From an uncultured bacterium (GTDB taxonomy: Bacteria; Spirochaetota; UBA4802; UB4802), in NCBI GenBank assembly GCA_937920495.1, contig CALEUQ010000051.1, positions 1-64,000 of the forward strand: a stretch of DNA of 64,000 nt, in the 5' to 3' direction. Positions 1 to 8,831 of this stretch are shown piece after piece; position 1 is the first letter of the stretch, and each line of letters starts with the position of its first letter. Made by a program: the position numbers and the translations under genes. The notes under the pieces are model-generated. The model did not search any database and was not told where the DNA came from. It saw nothing but the letters and a program-made list of their open reading frames with translations.

Positions 1-1
1 A

Positions 2-43
2 TTTCAACAAGCTATGCATGAAGAAATCTTTTATTATCTATAA
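2..43 (+). CDS. possible 3' end of an upstream gene (partial)
   Basis: An open frame runs in from the window edge and stops with TAA at 41-43, ending FQQAMHEEIFYYL. It is only 13 codons, so this may equally be non-coding. No family can be named. Confidence 0.25.
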   Translation, partial: FQQAMHEEIFYYL

Positions 44-99
44 TAGTCAAACGATATATAAGAGAATCTGACATCATTCTAATGTGACATAATATATCT

Positions 100-185
100 T
101 ATCGGAAGTAATAAAGAAATGAAATATAGTGGGCATCACCGCCGCCTTCGGCGGCTGTGATGTATATCGTTTATTAACAAAGCTA
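100..185. repeat. degenerate copy of the interspersed palindromic element, with GC-rich hairpin
   Basis: In an otherwise AT-rich spacer, 134-162 folds into a strong hairpin: CATCAC plus GCCGCC, a three-base TTC loop, then GGCGGC plus GTGATG, with one mismatch (140/156). It is followed by TTATTAACAAA, which also follows the hairpin in the better copy at 41689-41796. The outer ends are poorly conserved, so the limits are approximate. The rest of 44-302 holds nothing I recognise beyond the ribosome-binding site of the next gene. Confidence 0.55.
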
Positions 186-302
186 TTATCGCAAAATTAA
201 TCATCATGCGAAATATTTATAGACAAATGTATTGTAATTGATAATATGATGTATACTAGTCTTGTTGTGAATGACTATCAATGCGCATGGTAAGGATTTA
301 AA

Positions 303-1493
303 GTGAAAAAGATATATTGTATACTAATTTTGGTAATTTCAGTTTCAATCAGTTACTGCACAATAATACATTCACAGCAAAATAATAGATTGACTATCGC
401 TTTTATTGGCGATGTAATTATGCATGGCCCGGTTAAATCGTTTGCTTATAGAAATAATATCAATGATCCACAAACCGGAAAGTCAATTAACAATGGAGGT
501 TTTGATATACTCTTTGAAAATATAACCCATGAATTTGAATCGGCTGACTATGTAGTGGCAAATATGGAATTTCCGGTTGCACCACCATATACAGGTAAAG
601 CGTTTGTTTTTAATTGTCCACCGTATGTGCTGGATACATTTAAAAAAAATAACATTACCATCGTAAGTATTGCAAATAATCATATACTTGATCAGGGATA
701 TGAAGGATTAGTTAGTACCATTAAAATACTGGAATCAAAAAATATTCAATATACAGGTGTTAACAAAACTGATAATGACTCACTACCCGGAGTTATTGTT
801 GGTAATGATATAAAAGTTGGAATTATTGCCTATACGGGAGTATTGAATCATGAACTATCGCACAAATATAAAAAACTGATACGAATAAATAATTTTTATG
901 AAACTGAAAAAGTATTACATGATATACAAGAAATTAAAAGCAAATGTGATTTCCTTGTAATGGTAGCACATGTTGGCAACGAATATAGTACGCAACCATC
1001 TTTGAAAGATAAGAAACTGATTAAAAAATATTGTGAAGCCGGCGTGGATTGTGTGATAGGACATCATCCGCATGTAATTCAACCTGTGGAGCAATTTAAA
1101 ACAGGTGATGGACGTGTATGTACGGTATTTTATAGTGTGGGCAATTTCATAGCCAATCAGTCATCAACACATATTGATAGCACAAGTGGTGTCGATTGCA
1201 GCACACGTGAAGGTTTAATTGTTAATGTAGTATTGAAAAGAGAAAAAGAAAAAATACACGATGAATATTTGGTAACACCAATAATGATCTATAATGTACC
1301 CGACACAGATCCCCAATATACGTATGGCAGGCGTATTCAACCTATAGCGATACAACACTTTATTAATAAACTTAACACAGAAATTAATGATAATGCTAAA
1401 GAAATTAAAAGATTGAACGACAGAATCCGGGGAATTAAAAAACATTTATTTTTATATGGTAACTATGAGAATATTGTAGTCAATATTCCGTAA
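303..1493 (+). CDS. CapA-family metallophosphatase-like protein, exported
   Basis: 396 residues, starting at GTG with AAGGA six bases upstream. Residues 1-24 form a signal segment. Cys19 follows I-S-Y, so a relaxed spirochaete-style lipobox is possible. The PGA_cap/CapA fold is clear: GDVIMHG (36-42), ANNHILDQG (124-132), HVGNEYS (223-229), VIGHHPHVIQ (251-260) and then YSVGNF, the usual metal- and substrate-loop motifs. Family members act in poly-gamma-glutamate capsule synthesis or as periplasmic phosphoesterases. No capBC genes are nearby, so a capsule role is not supported here and the substrate is unknown. It is a single gene, convergent with the dehydrogenase that follows. Confidence 0.85.
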   Translation: MKKIYCILILVISVSISYCTIIHSQQNNRLTIAFIGDVIMHGPVKSFAYRNNINDPQTGKSINNGGFDILFENITHEFESADYVVANMEFPVAPPYTGKAFVFNCPPYVLDTFKKNNITIVSIANNHILDQGYEGLVSTIKILESKNIQYTGVNKTDNDSLPGVIVGNDIKVGIIAYTGVLNHELSHKYKKLIRINNFYETEKVLHDIQEIKSKCDFLVMVAHVGNEYSTQPSLKDKKLIKKYCEAGVDCVIGHHPHVIQPVEQFKTGDGRVCTVFYSVGNFIANQSSTHIDSTSGVDCSTREGLIVNVVLKREKEKIHDEYLVTPIMIYNVPDTDPQYTYGRRIQPIAIQHFINKLNTEINDNAKEIKRLNDRIRGIKKHLFLYGNYENIVVNIP

Positions 1494-1558
1494 TTTTTGA
1501 AAAATTATATAAAATACAAAAAGAAATTAACGCAAATATGAAATACCTTTTTGATGGA

Positions 1559-1591
1559 TAATCTTATTTCCCAAAAATACTAAAAAGAGCG
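1559..1591 (+). repeat. copy 1 of a ~30-bp intergenic motif
   Basis: TAATCTTATTTCCCAAAAA followed by TACTAAAAAGAGCG. The same block occurs at 17668-17700 and, inverted, at 26919-26952. Here it lies between two convergent gene ends. Confidence 0.5.
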
Positions 1592-1596
1592 TAATT

Positions 1597-2718
1597 TTAT
1601 ATTAACGATGCAATAATCATCTTTTGCACATTTTCAGTTCCATCAATAAACATCATTGTTTTTGCAAAATCATGTAACTGTTTCATTTCACTTGTATCAA
1701 TAATTGACCTGTATCCCAGAATATCCATGCCAAAATTAGTGATATCAACAAATAATCTGCTGGCATAATATTTTGCCATTGATGCTTCTCTGGTAAATGG
1801 CTCATTATTATCTATTTTGTTACATGCATCCTGGTATAATAAACGTGCTGCGTGTAATCGTGTTTCAAATTCTGCAACAGGAAAATTTATTCCCTGAAAG
1901 CTAAACAATGGCTTTTGAAATTGCTTCCTTGATTTTGTATGATTAACAATAATATCAAGTGCATGTTGGGCTGCACCAACACAGCATGCTGCCACAAGTG
2001 GTCTTCCCTTATCAAGCATCTCAGTAAGTAAAAAATAGCCACTACCTTCATCACCAATCTGGTATTGTGTATCGATTATCACGTTTTCAAAAGTAACAGA
2101 ACCAATGATGCTATGTAAAAACGAAGATATTTCAAGCCTTTCAGTTTTAATGCCATCAGTGTTTGCAGGGATTAAAAATGCGTTTAATCCTGCCCTACCC
2201 TTTTTGCTGCTCTGAGCTATCAACAGATAAAAAGAAGCTATTCCGCTATTGATAACAATTACTTTTTTTCCATTAATTAATATATTATTTTCATTTTTTA
2301 CTGCAGTAGTTTGTATTGATGTAACATCCGAACCTGCCTGTTCTTCGGTTAAGCAAAACGCCAATGGCTTTTGTGAATCAGTCACTGTATTTAGTAGCCA
2401 TTTTTTCTTATCATTATCAGCAAAAGAATTTATAAGTTCATAACAGTGAGTAGTTGTTAATAGTGTGGGCAAAGTGTTAAAATATTGGTATGCAAGTGTT
2501 TCGAATATAAAGCCCGCATGCAGATAAGATGCATTTATACCGCCAAATTCCTGATGTACTAATAATAGATGAAGTTTATTTTTACAATATATTGAATAGT
2601 AAGCCAACGCGCGTTCTGTGGGTAGCAAATTATTTATTACATCAGTTTGTGAATCAAGCATTTGTATGCATTCATGTAAAGATTTGCTAAGATTGTGGGG
2701 TAGCACTATACTACTCAT
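1597..2718 (-). CDS. divergent acyl-CoA dehydrogenase
   Basis: 373 residues. The FAD-binding signature LTEEQAGSD (123-131), the substrate-loop region and the C-terminal helical bundle with SRKQFQKP place it in the acyl-CoA dehydrogenase family, which passes electrons from an acyl-CoA to ETF. The N-terminal domain is poorly conserved and a little short. The position that holds the catalytic Glu in the MCAD type (motif YEGT) is Asp359 here (FIDGTENVQ), so activity or specificity may differ. It overlaps the upstream XRE regulator gene by 8 bp, indicating translational coupling. Substrate unknown. Confidence 0.85.
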   Translation of the reverse strand: MSSIVLPHNLSKSLHECIQMLDSQTDVINNLLPTERALAYYSIYCKNKLHLLLVHQEFGGINASYLHAGFIFETLAYQYFNTLPTLLTTTHCYELINSFADNDKKKWLLNTVTDSQKPLAFCLTEEQAGSDVTSIQTTAVKNENNILINGKKVIVINSGIASFYLLIAQSSKKGRAGLNAFLIPANTDGIKTERLEISSFLHSIIGSVTFENVIIDTQYQIGDEGSGYFLLTEMLDKGRPLVAACCVGAAQHALDIIVNHTKSRKQFQKPLFSFQGINFPVAEFETRLHAARLLYQDACNKIDNNEPFTREASMAKYYASRLFVDITNFGMDILGYRSIIDTSEMKQLHDFAKTMMFIDGTENVQKMIIASLI

Positions 2719-3058
2719 TGTCTTTTCTCCAGAGTAGAAAATCTATAAATTGATCTAATTCTAGAAAATCCTGCCTGTTTAACTGTTTTATTTTACATGT
2801 GAGTGAGTTTAGCATTTCATCAGTAATTGTATTTTCATCTTCAGTAAAAATAACTTCTTCATCAAGAAAAAATGAAATTGGTTTTTCAAGGTACTCAGCA
2901 ATTACTTCAATCTGATGAAAATACACTCTTCGCTTGCCTAATTCATAGTTGGACAATGCTGCCTGTGTTATTCCTAACATTTTAGCAAGTTCAAGCTGTG
3001 TAATACCCTTCTCTTCACGGGCTATCTGAATCTTTTTACCAATCTCTTTTAAAGCCAT
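2711..3058 (-). CDS. XRE-family transcriptional regulator
   Basis: 115 residues. An N-terminal lambda-repressor-type helix-turn-helix spans about residues 6-61 (GITQLELAKMLGITQAALSN and following). The C-terminal half is acidic and short, with no recognisable sensor domain. It is the first gene of a two-gene minus-strand unit, and its last 8 bp overlap the dehydrogenase gene. The coupling suggests that it controls this unit. The ligand is unknown. Confidence 0.85.
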   Translation of the reverse strand: MALKEIGKKIQIAREEKGITQLELAKMLGITQAALSNYELGKRRVYFHQIEVIAEYLEKPISFFLDEEVIFTEDENTITDEMLNSLTCKIKQLNRQDFLELDQFIDFLLWRKDNE

Positions 3059-3567
3059 GTTGTAATTTTAATATTAATATTTTTGTTTTAAAATAAATAA
3101 TTTATTGACGTATGGTGTTACACACCGCTAAAGAAGCAGTGGTACTCTACTACTCAATCAATCTAGAAAAAATAATTAAAGAACAATTTTTTAAAATTCA
3201 ATACATATTTATTTAGTAAAGGATTTTTTTTCAATTGTGCGTCTAAACATGTGAAATCATACAGAATGGATTAATACTACTTTTATCACTCATATTCTTA
3301 TGGTAGTAAAGTTATAAATATTGCACATTTACGTCCTGTTAATTTTTAATATAAAAAAACATCTTTCTTTTTTGACTAAGCAATTTCAATTACAGCAATC
3401 TTCACGAAATAATCCATGTAATTAAAGATACATATATCCTCAATGATGTCATCAATGATATTCAACATTATTAAAAATTTGTTTATATTATTACATTCAT
3501 GAATGAATAGTAAAATTTTTAAAAACATATTGACAAATATAACAGATATAACAGTAAATATAACAAA
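3059..3567. other. AT-rich intergenic stretch without a gene
   Basis: About 500 bp with no convincing frame. TTGACA at 3530-3535 could be a -35 box for the downstream unit, with TAAATA 19 bases on, but the spacing is poor. Nothing else is supported. Confidence 0.4.
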
Positions 3568-3702
3568 ATGTTATATAAGGAGGTTCACAATTCTATACCC
3601 CGACAAATTTACTTCGTAGATAATCTGCCGTACACACCAAGTGGCAAGGTTATGAAATATAAACTCAGAGAACAATATAAGGATTATAAAGATAGTAAAT
3701 AA
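3568..3702 (+). pseudogene. remnant: C-terminal tail of an AMP-dependent acyl-CoA ligase
   Basis: A 44-codon frame from ATG 3568 to TAA 3700-3702 contains IPRQIYFVDNLPYTPSGKV followed by MKYKLREQY. That is the last segment of the AMP-binding enzyme C-terminal domain, including the conserved TPSGK lysine that completes adenylation. The other ~450 residues are absent. The frame stays open, and an AAGGAGG at 3577-3583 lies inside it, as if a promoter/SD region had been joined to the tail by an internal deletion. The dehydrogenase starts 23 bp later, which fits a former ligase-dehydrogenase operon. Confidence 0.7.
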
Positions 3703-3725
3703 TTTTACATTTCAGGAGGCTTTAC

Positions 3726-4973
3726 ATGTTTGACTACATAATGACTGATGAACAACTGAAATTACGCAATGAGGCCAGGGATTTTGTTAAGTGGGTTCCT
3801 AGAGAGATGATTTTAGATATGGATGCGGAAAAAATTCATTTCCCTAAAGAATTCTTAAAAGAAGCAGGTAAAAGAAACCTGCTTGGCATACGATTACCAG
3901 AACAGTATGGTGGAAGAGGTCTCAAATGGGTAGATGATTGTATAGTAGCTGAAGAGATTGGTGTTGCAAGTTACTCACTGGCATGTTTATGGGGAGTTGG
4001 TGCAGATATTGTATGTGAGGCGATAGTTGAGTTTGGAAATGAAGAACTTAAGCAAGAAATAGTTGTTCCACTTTTAAAAGGTGATGTGTATGCAGCAGAA
4101 TGTTTGACTGAACCGCGTGGCGGGTCTGACTTTTTTGGTGCGACAACTATCGCCAAAAAAGATGGAAGCGATTGGATTATTACAGGGCAAAAACGTTTTA
4201 TAGTTGGAGCTGAAGGTGCTGACTGGTTTATGGTATATGCGGTAACCAATCCTGAAGGCCAACCCCACGAAAGATTAACCTGCTTTATGGTACCGCGAAC
4301 AAAAGGTGTTGAAACAAAGTATATATATGGTTTAATGGGAGTGCGTGGTGGCGGTGCGGGACGTTTAATCTTAAATGAAGTCAGAGTTCCTGAACGGTAT
4401 GCATTGAATGGCATCAATGGCGGTTTTGATGTGTTTGTAAAGAACATGATCCCGGAACGCCTGGGAACAGCAGCAATGACAATAGGCAGCGTCAGGCCAG
4501 CAATAGAGATAGCTACGCGGTACACATCTATGCGAAAAGCATTTGGGCAACCCATAGCTAATTTTGAAGCTGTTGGTTTTAAAGTGGCCGATAGCGTTAT
4601 GTTACTTGATGCAATGCGTTCTCTGGTGTATAGTACAGCGCTGGCTATTGATTCAGGCAAAGTACATCCAGGTAGAATCCGAAGGATGGTATCCGAGTCC
4701 AAAAAGTTTGTAACCGAATCAGCCTGGACCATTGCCAATAATTGTATGCAGGTTATGGGCGGGATTGGATATACCAATGTGTACCCTATTGAACGTATAG
4801 TACGTGATATACGGCTTTCTATGATATGGGTTGGTACCAATGAAATTATGGATCTCATTATACAGAATGAATGGTATAAGGAGTACTTCAAGGTAATTTC
4901 AAAAGAAAATATCCGTGATGTTGAACAGGATGCTCCTGGTGCTGATCAGATAGAAGAAAAAGTATATGAATAA
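3726..4973 (+). CDS. acyl-CoA dehydrogenase (LCAD/isovaleryl-type active site)
   Basis: 415 residues, ATG preceded by AGGAGG (3714-3719). It has the full family layout: N-terminal helices, ECLTEPRGGSD (125-135) at the flavin site, the beta domain, and a C-terminal domain with RKAFGQP. The usual C-terminal catalytic Glu is replaced (WVGTNEI), but Glu244 in IPERLGTA aligns with the helix-G catalytic Glu of long-chain and isovaleryl-CoA dehydrogenases, so the enzyme is probably active. It oxidises an acyl-CoA to the enoyl-CoA with ETF as acceptor. Its upstream partner is the ligase remnant. A strong hairpin follows the stop codon. Confidence 0.92.
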   Translation: MFDYIMTDEQLKLRNEARDFVKWVPREMILDMDAEKIHFPKEFLKEAGKRNLLGIRLPEQYGGRGLKWVDDCIVAEEIGVASYSLACLWGVGADIVCEAIVEFGNEELKQEIVVPLLKGDVYAAECLTEPRGGSDFFGATTIAKKDGSDWIITGQKRFIVGAEGADWFMVYAVTNPEGQPHERLTCFMVPRTKGVETKYIYGLMGVRGGGAGRLILNEVRVPERYALNGINGGFDVFVKNMIPERLGTAAMTIGSVRPAIEIATRYTSMRKAFGQPIANFEAVGFKVADSVMLLDAMRSLVYSTALAIDSGKVHPGRIRRMVSESKKFVTESAWTIANNCMQVMGGIGYTNVYPIERIVRDIRLSMIWVGTNEIMDLIIQNEWYKEYFKVISKENIRDVEQDAPGADQIEEKVYE

Positions 4974-4985
4974 ATAAAACATAAA

Positions 4986-5023
4986 TATACACACTACCTC
5001 TATCGTTGGCGGTAGTGTGTATA
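4986..5023. terminator. bidirectional hairpin terminator between convergent genes
   Basis: Perfect 13-bp stem TATACACACTACC / GGTAGTGTGTATA with a 12-base loop (4999-5010). It sits between the stops of the plus-strand dehydrogenase and the minus-strand nuclease. The flanks are AT-rich rather than a clean T tract. Confidence 0.7.
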
Positions 5024-5032
5024 TAATATATA

Positions 5033-6634
5033 TTATAATTCATCATTTATCATTGTAATCATCTCTCTTACATCTGAAATATCGTTTTCCACCTGTGCCC
5101 AATTAATCCTCCTGCCTTCTTCCTTTGCTTTCTGATAACGGATTTTTATAGTTGCAAGAAGCTGTGATATCCTGTCAATTTCAGATGCGATGTTATCGGT
5201 TTTTTCAATAGGGGTATATTGTGCATATTCGGATTTCATAGTATCGCAGTCTATTATTTCACCCCAATGTGGAACATACACTGAGTAGCCAAATCTGTTG
5301 CGAATTTCATCAGCTAATGCTGTAGAAGCTTTTTCTTCACCATGTATCACAAACACCTTTAGATTGGGATTGTTGATATGGCTCATCCAATCAAGTAAAC
5401 CCTCCTTATCGGCATGCGCAGAAAATCCTCCTATGGTATATATTTTGGCCCTTACGGCTACATTTTCGCCGTAAATCTTTACAAGTTTGGCTCCATCTAT
5501 AATACGACGTCCTAATGTGCCTTCAGCCTGATAACCAACAAATACTATCGATGACTCTGGTTTATACAGATTATTTAAAAGATGATGTTTGATCCTGCCT
5601 GCAGTACACATGCCACTGGCAGAAATTATTATTGCTCCTTTAGCGTTAGTATTTAACCATTTTGATTCTTCAACGCTCTGAACAAAATGAAGATTGGGAA
5701 AATCAAGAGGACTATCACCGGATTTGAGTAGTTGCAACATATCTTCATCAAAGCAATCTTGATTGTTCATAAAAATTTCAGTGGCGGATGTAGCAAGGGG
5801 TGAATCTAAATATACTGGTATTGATGGAATCTCACCCTTTTTCACCAGCTGCGCAATTGTATAGAGTATTTCCTGTGTTCGTTCAATTGCAAATGCCGGT
5901 ATAATGATATTACCTCTTTTATTGTATGAATCAAGTATAACCTGTTTTAATTCATTATATGTATCCTCTTTGCTTTTATGTAATCTGTCACCATATGTTG
6001 ATTCTAAAAGCAATATATCAGCGTATTCAGGTAGTTCAGGATCTTTAATGATTGCCTGATTTTTCTGACCTATATCACCGGAAAAAATAATAACCTGCTC
6101 TTTATTTTTTTCCTGTACATGCATTTCAATAAAAGAAGATCCAAGTATATGACCTGCATCATAAAATCGTGCTTTAATTTGTGGATGGATAGATATAGTC
6201 TGGTGATAATTAACAGGATTGAAATACTGTAAACAACGTTCTGCATCTTCAGAAGTATAGATAGGTTGAATATACTCACGTCCAAGCTTTTTTCTTTTTT
6301 TGTTTATTATCTCGGCATCCTGTTCCTGGATATGTGCGCTATCCGGAAGCATGATGGTTGCCAATTCGCAGGTAGCTTTAGTTGTATAGATTGGTTTTGT
6401 AAACCCTTCTTTGACTAACTTTGGTATTAATCCGCTGTGGTCAATATGCGCATGTGTTAAAAGCAGACAATCTATTTGTGGTGGTGCATAAATAAGATTT
6501 AGGTAATTACGTTCGCGTAATTCCCTTGTGCCCTGAAACATTCCGCAATCAACCATAACGGTAAAGTTGCCGTTTTTTACAATGAATGATGAACCAGTTA
6601 CAGTACGTGCACCACCAACAAATTCAATTTTCAT
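5033..6634 (-). CDS. metallo-beta-lactamase/beta-CASP RNase-like protein
   Basis: 533 residues. It has the metallo-beta-lactamase motifs HAHIDH (61-66), DAGHILGS (159-166) and FSGDIG (184-189), then the beta-CASP insert and the RNA-metabolising signatures SASGMCTAGR and GGFSAHAD, ending with VIHGEE. This set marks the CPSF/YSH1-like bacterial RNases, which cut or trim RNA using two zinc ions. There is no KH domain. The last ~70 residues are charged and helical. The gene starts 15 bp after the lolD-type ATPase and is probably co-transcribed with it, although a functional link is not evident. Confidence 0.9.
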   Translation of the reverse strand: MKIEFVGGARTVTGSSFIVKNGNFTVMVDCGMFQGTRELRERNYLNLIYAPPQIDCLLLTHAHIDHSGLIPKLVKEGFTKPIYTTKATCELATIMLPDSAHIQEQDAEIINKKRKKLGREYIQPIYTSEDAERCLQYFNPVNYHQTISIHPQIKARFYDAGHILGSSFIEMHVQEKNKEQVIIFSGDIGQKNQAIIKDPELPEYADILLLESTYGDRLHKSKEDTYNELKQVILDSYNKRGNIIIPAFAIERTQEILYTIAQLVKKGEIPSIPVYLDSPLATSATEIFMNNQDCFDEDMLQLLKSGDSPLDFPNLHFVQSVEESKWLNTNAKGAIIISASGMCTAGRIKHHLLNNLYKPESSIVFVGYQAEGTLGRRIIDGAKLVKIYGENVAVRAKIYTIGGFSAHADKEGLLDWMSHINNPNLKVFVIHGEEKASTALADEIRNRFGYSVYVPHWGEIIDCDTMKSEYAQYTPIEKTDNIASEIDRISQLLATIKIRYQKAKEEGRRINWAQVENDISDVREMITMINDEL

Positions 6635-6649
6635 ACAATAACCCTTACA

Positions 6650-7369
6650 CTAATTATTAACATCGGTTTGTATCATCCCATCAATGAGCGTAATCACCCT
6701 TTGAGTTTTTGAAGCTATATATTGATCATGAGTTACGATAACAACGGTAGAACCATTTTCTCTACACGTTTTAAATAATAGCTCAACCAATATGTCAGAA
6801 TTTTTTCTGTCAAGATTTCCAGTTGGTTCATCAGCAAGTATTATATCAGGTTGATTTATAAGTGCACGAGCTACAGCTATACGCTGGCATTCCCCACCTG
6901 ATAATTCTGCAGGTTTATGATAGGCCCTATCGGCTATACCAAAGTGCTCTAAGAGTTTGTAAGCTTTTTGTTTTGCTTTTGTATATGATTGGCGCCTGAT
7001 TAACAAAGGCATCATTGTATTTTCAAGCGCGGTAAATTCAGGCATAAGATTGTGCATCTGGAATATAAAGCCAATATGATTGCTTCTAAAACGCGATAAC
7101 TCGTCATACGAAAATGGTGAAATATCCTGATTCAGTATCTGCACGCAGCCTCCCTGAAATGTATCAAGACAACCAATTATATGTAATAATGTGGATTTTC
7201 CTGCACCTGAAGGCCCCATAATGGATACTATCTCACCTCTTTTAATGCTCATATTAATATTGTTAAGTACTGTGATGGAATTAGTGCCATATCCATATTG
7301 TTTGCATAAATTTTCTGTTTTTATGATAATGCTATCTGAATGAATATCTTGGCTCATGGTATAATCCAT
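6650..7369 (-). CDS. lolD: ABC transporter ATPase, LolD type
   Basis: 239 residues. Walker A GPSGAGKST (52-60), a Q-loop with FIFQMHNLMPEFTALEN, signature LSGGECQRIAVARAL, Walker B ILADEPTGNLD and the VTHD switch are all present. The LolD/MacB subfamily powers removal of lipoproteins from the inner membrane (LolCDE) or related mechanotransmission. The adjacent permease is of the LolC/E type, which supports the Lol assignment. A 14-bp direct repeat (7371-7384 and 7387-7400) spans the permease stop and the spacer. Met5 is an alternative start. Confidence 0.88.
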   Translation of the reverse strand: MDYTMSQDIHSDSIIIKTENLCKQYGYGTNSITVLNNINMSIKRGEIVSIMGPSGAGKSTLLHIIGCLDTFQGGCVQILNQDISPFSYDELSRFRSNHIGFIFQMHNLMPEFTALENTMMPLLIRRQSYTKAKQKAYKLLEHFGIADRAYHKPAELSGGECQRIAVARALINQPDIILADEPTGNLDRKNSDILVELLFKTCRENGSTVVIVTHDQYIASKTQRVITLIDGMIQTDVNN

Positions 7370-7392
7370 TTCTCATTTATTCATATTCTCAT

Positions 7393-8697
7393 TTATTCAT
7401 ACCGTATTGATTCAACAGGATGTAGCCTTGATGCATGCCATGATGGCAAAATGGCCGCAACTGTTGCAATGAAAATAGCAAGTATTGCAACCAGCATAAC
7501 AAATTCAGGCTGAATCTGCGTGGGAAGCGAATCTATATAATACACATTTTTTGGAACCAGTGATACCGGATAAAAGATACCCAGATCAAAAGTAATATAA
7601 ATCCATGACATGGTGCTGTTAATAACATGCTCAACCCAATGAATAATTGATTCCAGGTTTATAGCGGTTGCAAGACCAGTGATCACTCCAATAATTGCAC
7701 CAATCAATCCAATAAAAAAACCTTCAAGAATAAAAATTATCATGATTGAATATGGCTGTGCCCCCATTGCCTTTAATATGCCAATGGCTTTTCGCTTTTC
7801 CATAACAACCATAACCAGTGTTCCCATGATGGTAAATGATGCGCTGACAATAACCAGGAAAAGGATTATTGTCATGATAAGCTTTTCCAATTTCAATGCA
7901 TAAAATAAATTTTGATTTTGTTGCTCGGCAGTTATTACCTGATAATCATATCCAATAATCTCCTGAATTTTTGATGACACCCTATCCATATCATACACAT
8001 CAAAAAGTTTCAACCCCACACCACTAATGATATTGCCAATTCCAAATAATATCTGTGTCTGTGGAAGAGTCATCAATATGAGCCTGGTATCAAAATCATA
8101 GTATCCCGTTTTAAAAAAAGATGCTATTCTATATCTACCAATTCCTGGTGTAATCCCTTCGCGTGCGGTTAATCGTCCTTTGGGGACTATGATTTCAATA
8201 TAGTCGCCAATCTTCAGATTATAATTGAAAGCCATCTCTTCTCCAATTGCTATTGCATTAGCGCTTTTAAAATCTTTATCGCCTGCAGTGATAAATTTTG
8301 TGATATCTTTGGGAACATCGCCAGCATTGCCATATCCACGAATAGCAACAGGGAATATATATGATTTAACACGCACAAGGCCCTGCCCCTGAACAAATGG
8401 CATGATTGTTTTAATCTGCGTTATATCTTTTATTTTGTTCGATAGTTCATTGTAATTTGCTATTCCCTCTGTATCAGTATCTGCATAGTAACGGCTTATT
8501 GTGATATGGGCATCTACATCTAAAATTTTATCACGTATCTGACTTTGGAATCCGGTCATTACAGACATCACGACAATAAGTACAAATACACCGATAGCAA
8601 CTATAAATATAGACAGAAATGTGTTGAATGAAATAAACCCTTGAGATTTTTTTGCTTTGAGATATCGCCAGCCTATAAAAAGCTCAAATAAATGCAT
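7393..8697 (-). CDS. lipoprotein-releasing ABC permease, LolC/LolE type
   Basis: 434 residues. One N-terminal membrane segment (about 22-47), a large periplasmic MacB_PCD domain, then three membrane segments in the C-terminal FtsX domain (about 275-300, 318-345 and 390-415). The start MHLFELFIGWRYLKAKK is typical of LolC/E. Only one permease gene is present, so the complex may be a homodimer, as in species with a single LolC/E-like protein. It is followed 23 bp later by the ATPase. A promoter candidate lies upstream at 8734-8761. Confidence 0.88.
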   Translation of the reverse strand: MHLFELFIGWRYLKAKKSQGFISFNTFLSIFIVAIGVFVLIVVMSVMTGFQSQIRDKILDVDAHITISRYYADTDTEGIANYNELSNKIKDITQIKTIMPFVQGQGLVRVKSYIFPVAIRGYGNAGDVPKDITKFITAGDKDFKSANAIAIGEEMAFNYNLKIGDYIEIIVPKGRLTAREGITPGIGRYRIASFFKTGYYDFDTRLILMTLPQTQILFGIGNIISGVGLKLFDVYDMDRVSSKIQEIIGYDYQVITAEQQNQNLFYALKLEKLIMTIILFLVIVSASFTIMGTLVMVVMEKRKAIGILKAMGAQPYSIMIIFILEGFFIGLIGAIIGVITGLATAINLESIIHWVEHVINSTMSWIYITFDLGIFYPVSLVPKNVYYIDSLPTQIQPEFVMLVAILAIFIATVAAILPSWHASRLHPVESIRYE

Positions 8698-8733
8698 ACT
8701 GAATACCTTGATGTAGATTATTTAGATTTTACG

Positions 8734-8761
8734 AAAATAGTGGATAAGATTTTTTTGTCAA
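8734..8761 (-). promoter_or_regulatory. sigma70-like promoter for the lol genes
   Basis: On the minus strand, TTGACA (8756-8761) is followed after 16 bases by TATTTT (8734-8739), in the spacer between flgJ and the permease. This would let the lol-nuclease unit be transcribed independently of the flagellar genes. Confidence 0.45.
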
Positions 8762-8831
8762 ATGTATTTCGTTTGATGAGTGATAATAAAGTTATGCTAT
8801 AGACAGCGCATTGGTATACAATAGATACACC

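Noticed and set aside
3059-3567. Hidden small gene or RNA in the 500-bp gap
   Set aside because: Frames are short and interrupted, and no strong hairpin with a T run is seen.
3971-4891. 306-codon minus-strand open frame inside the dehydrogenase gene
   Set aside because: It is antisense to a well-conserved enzyme, has no ribosome-binding site, and its translation is unlike any protein; it arises from codon composition.
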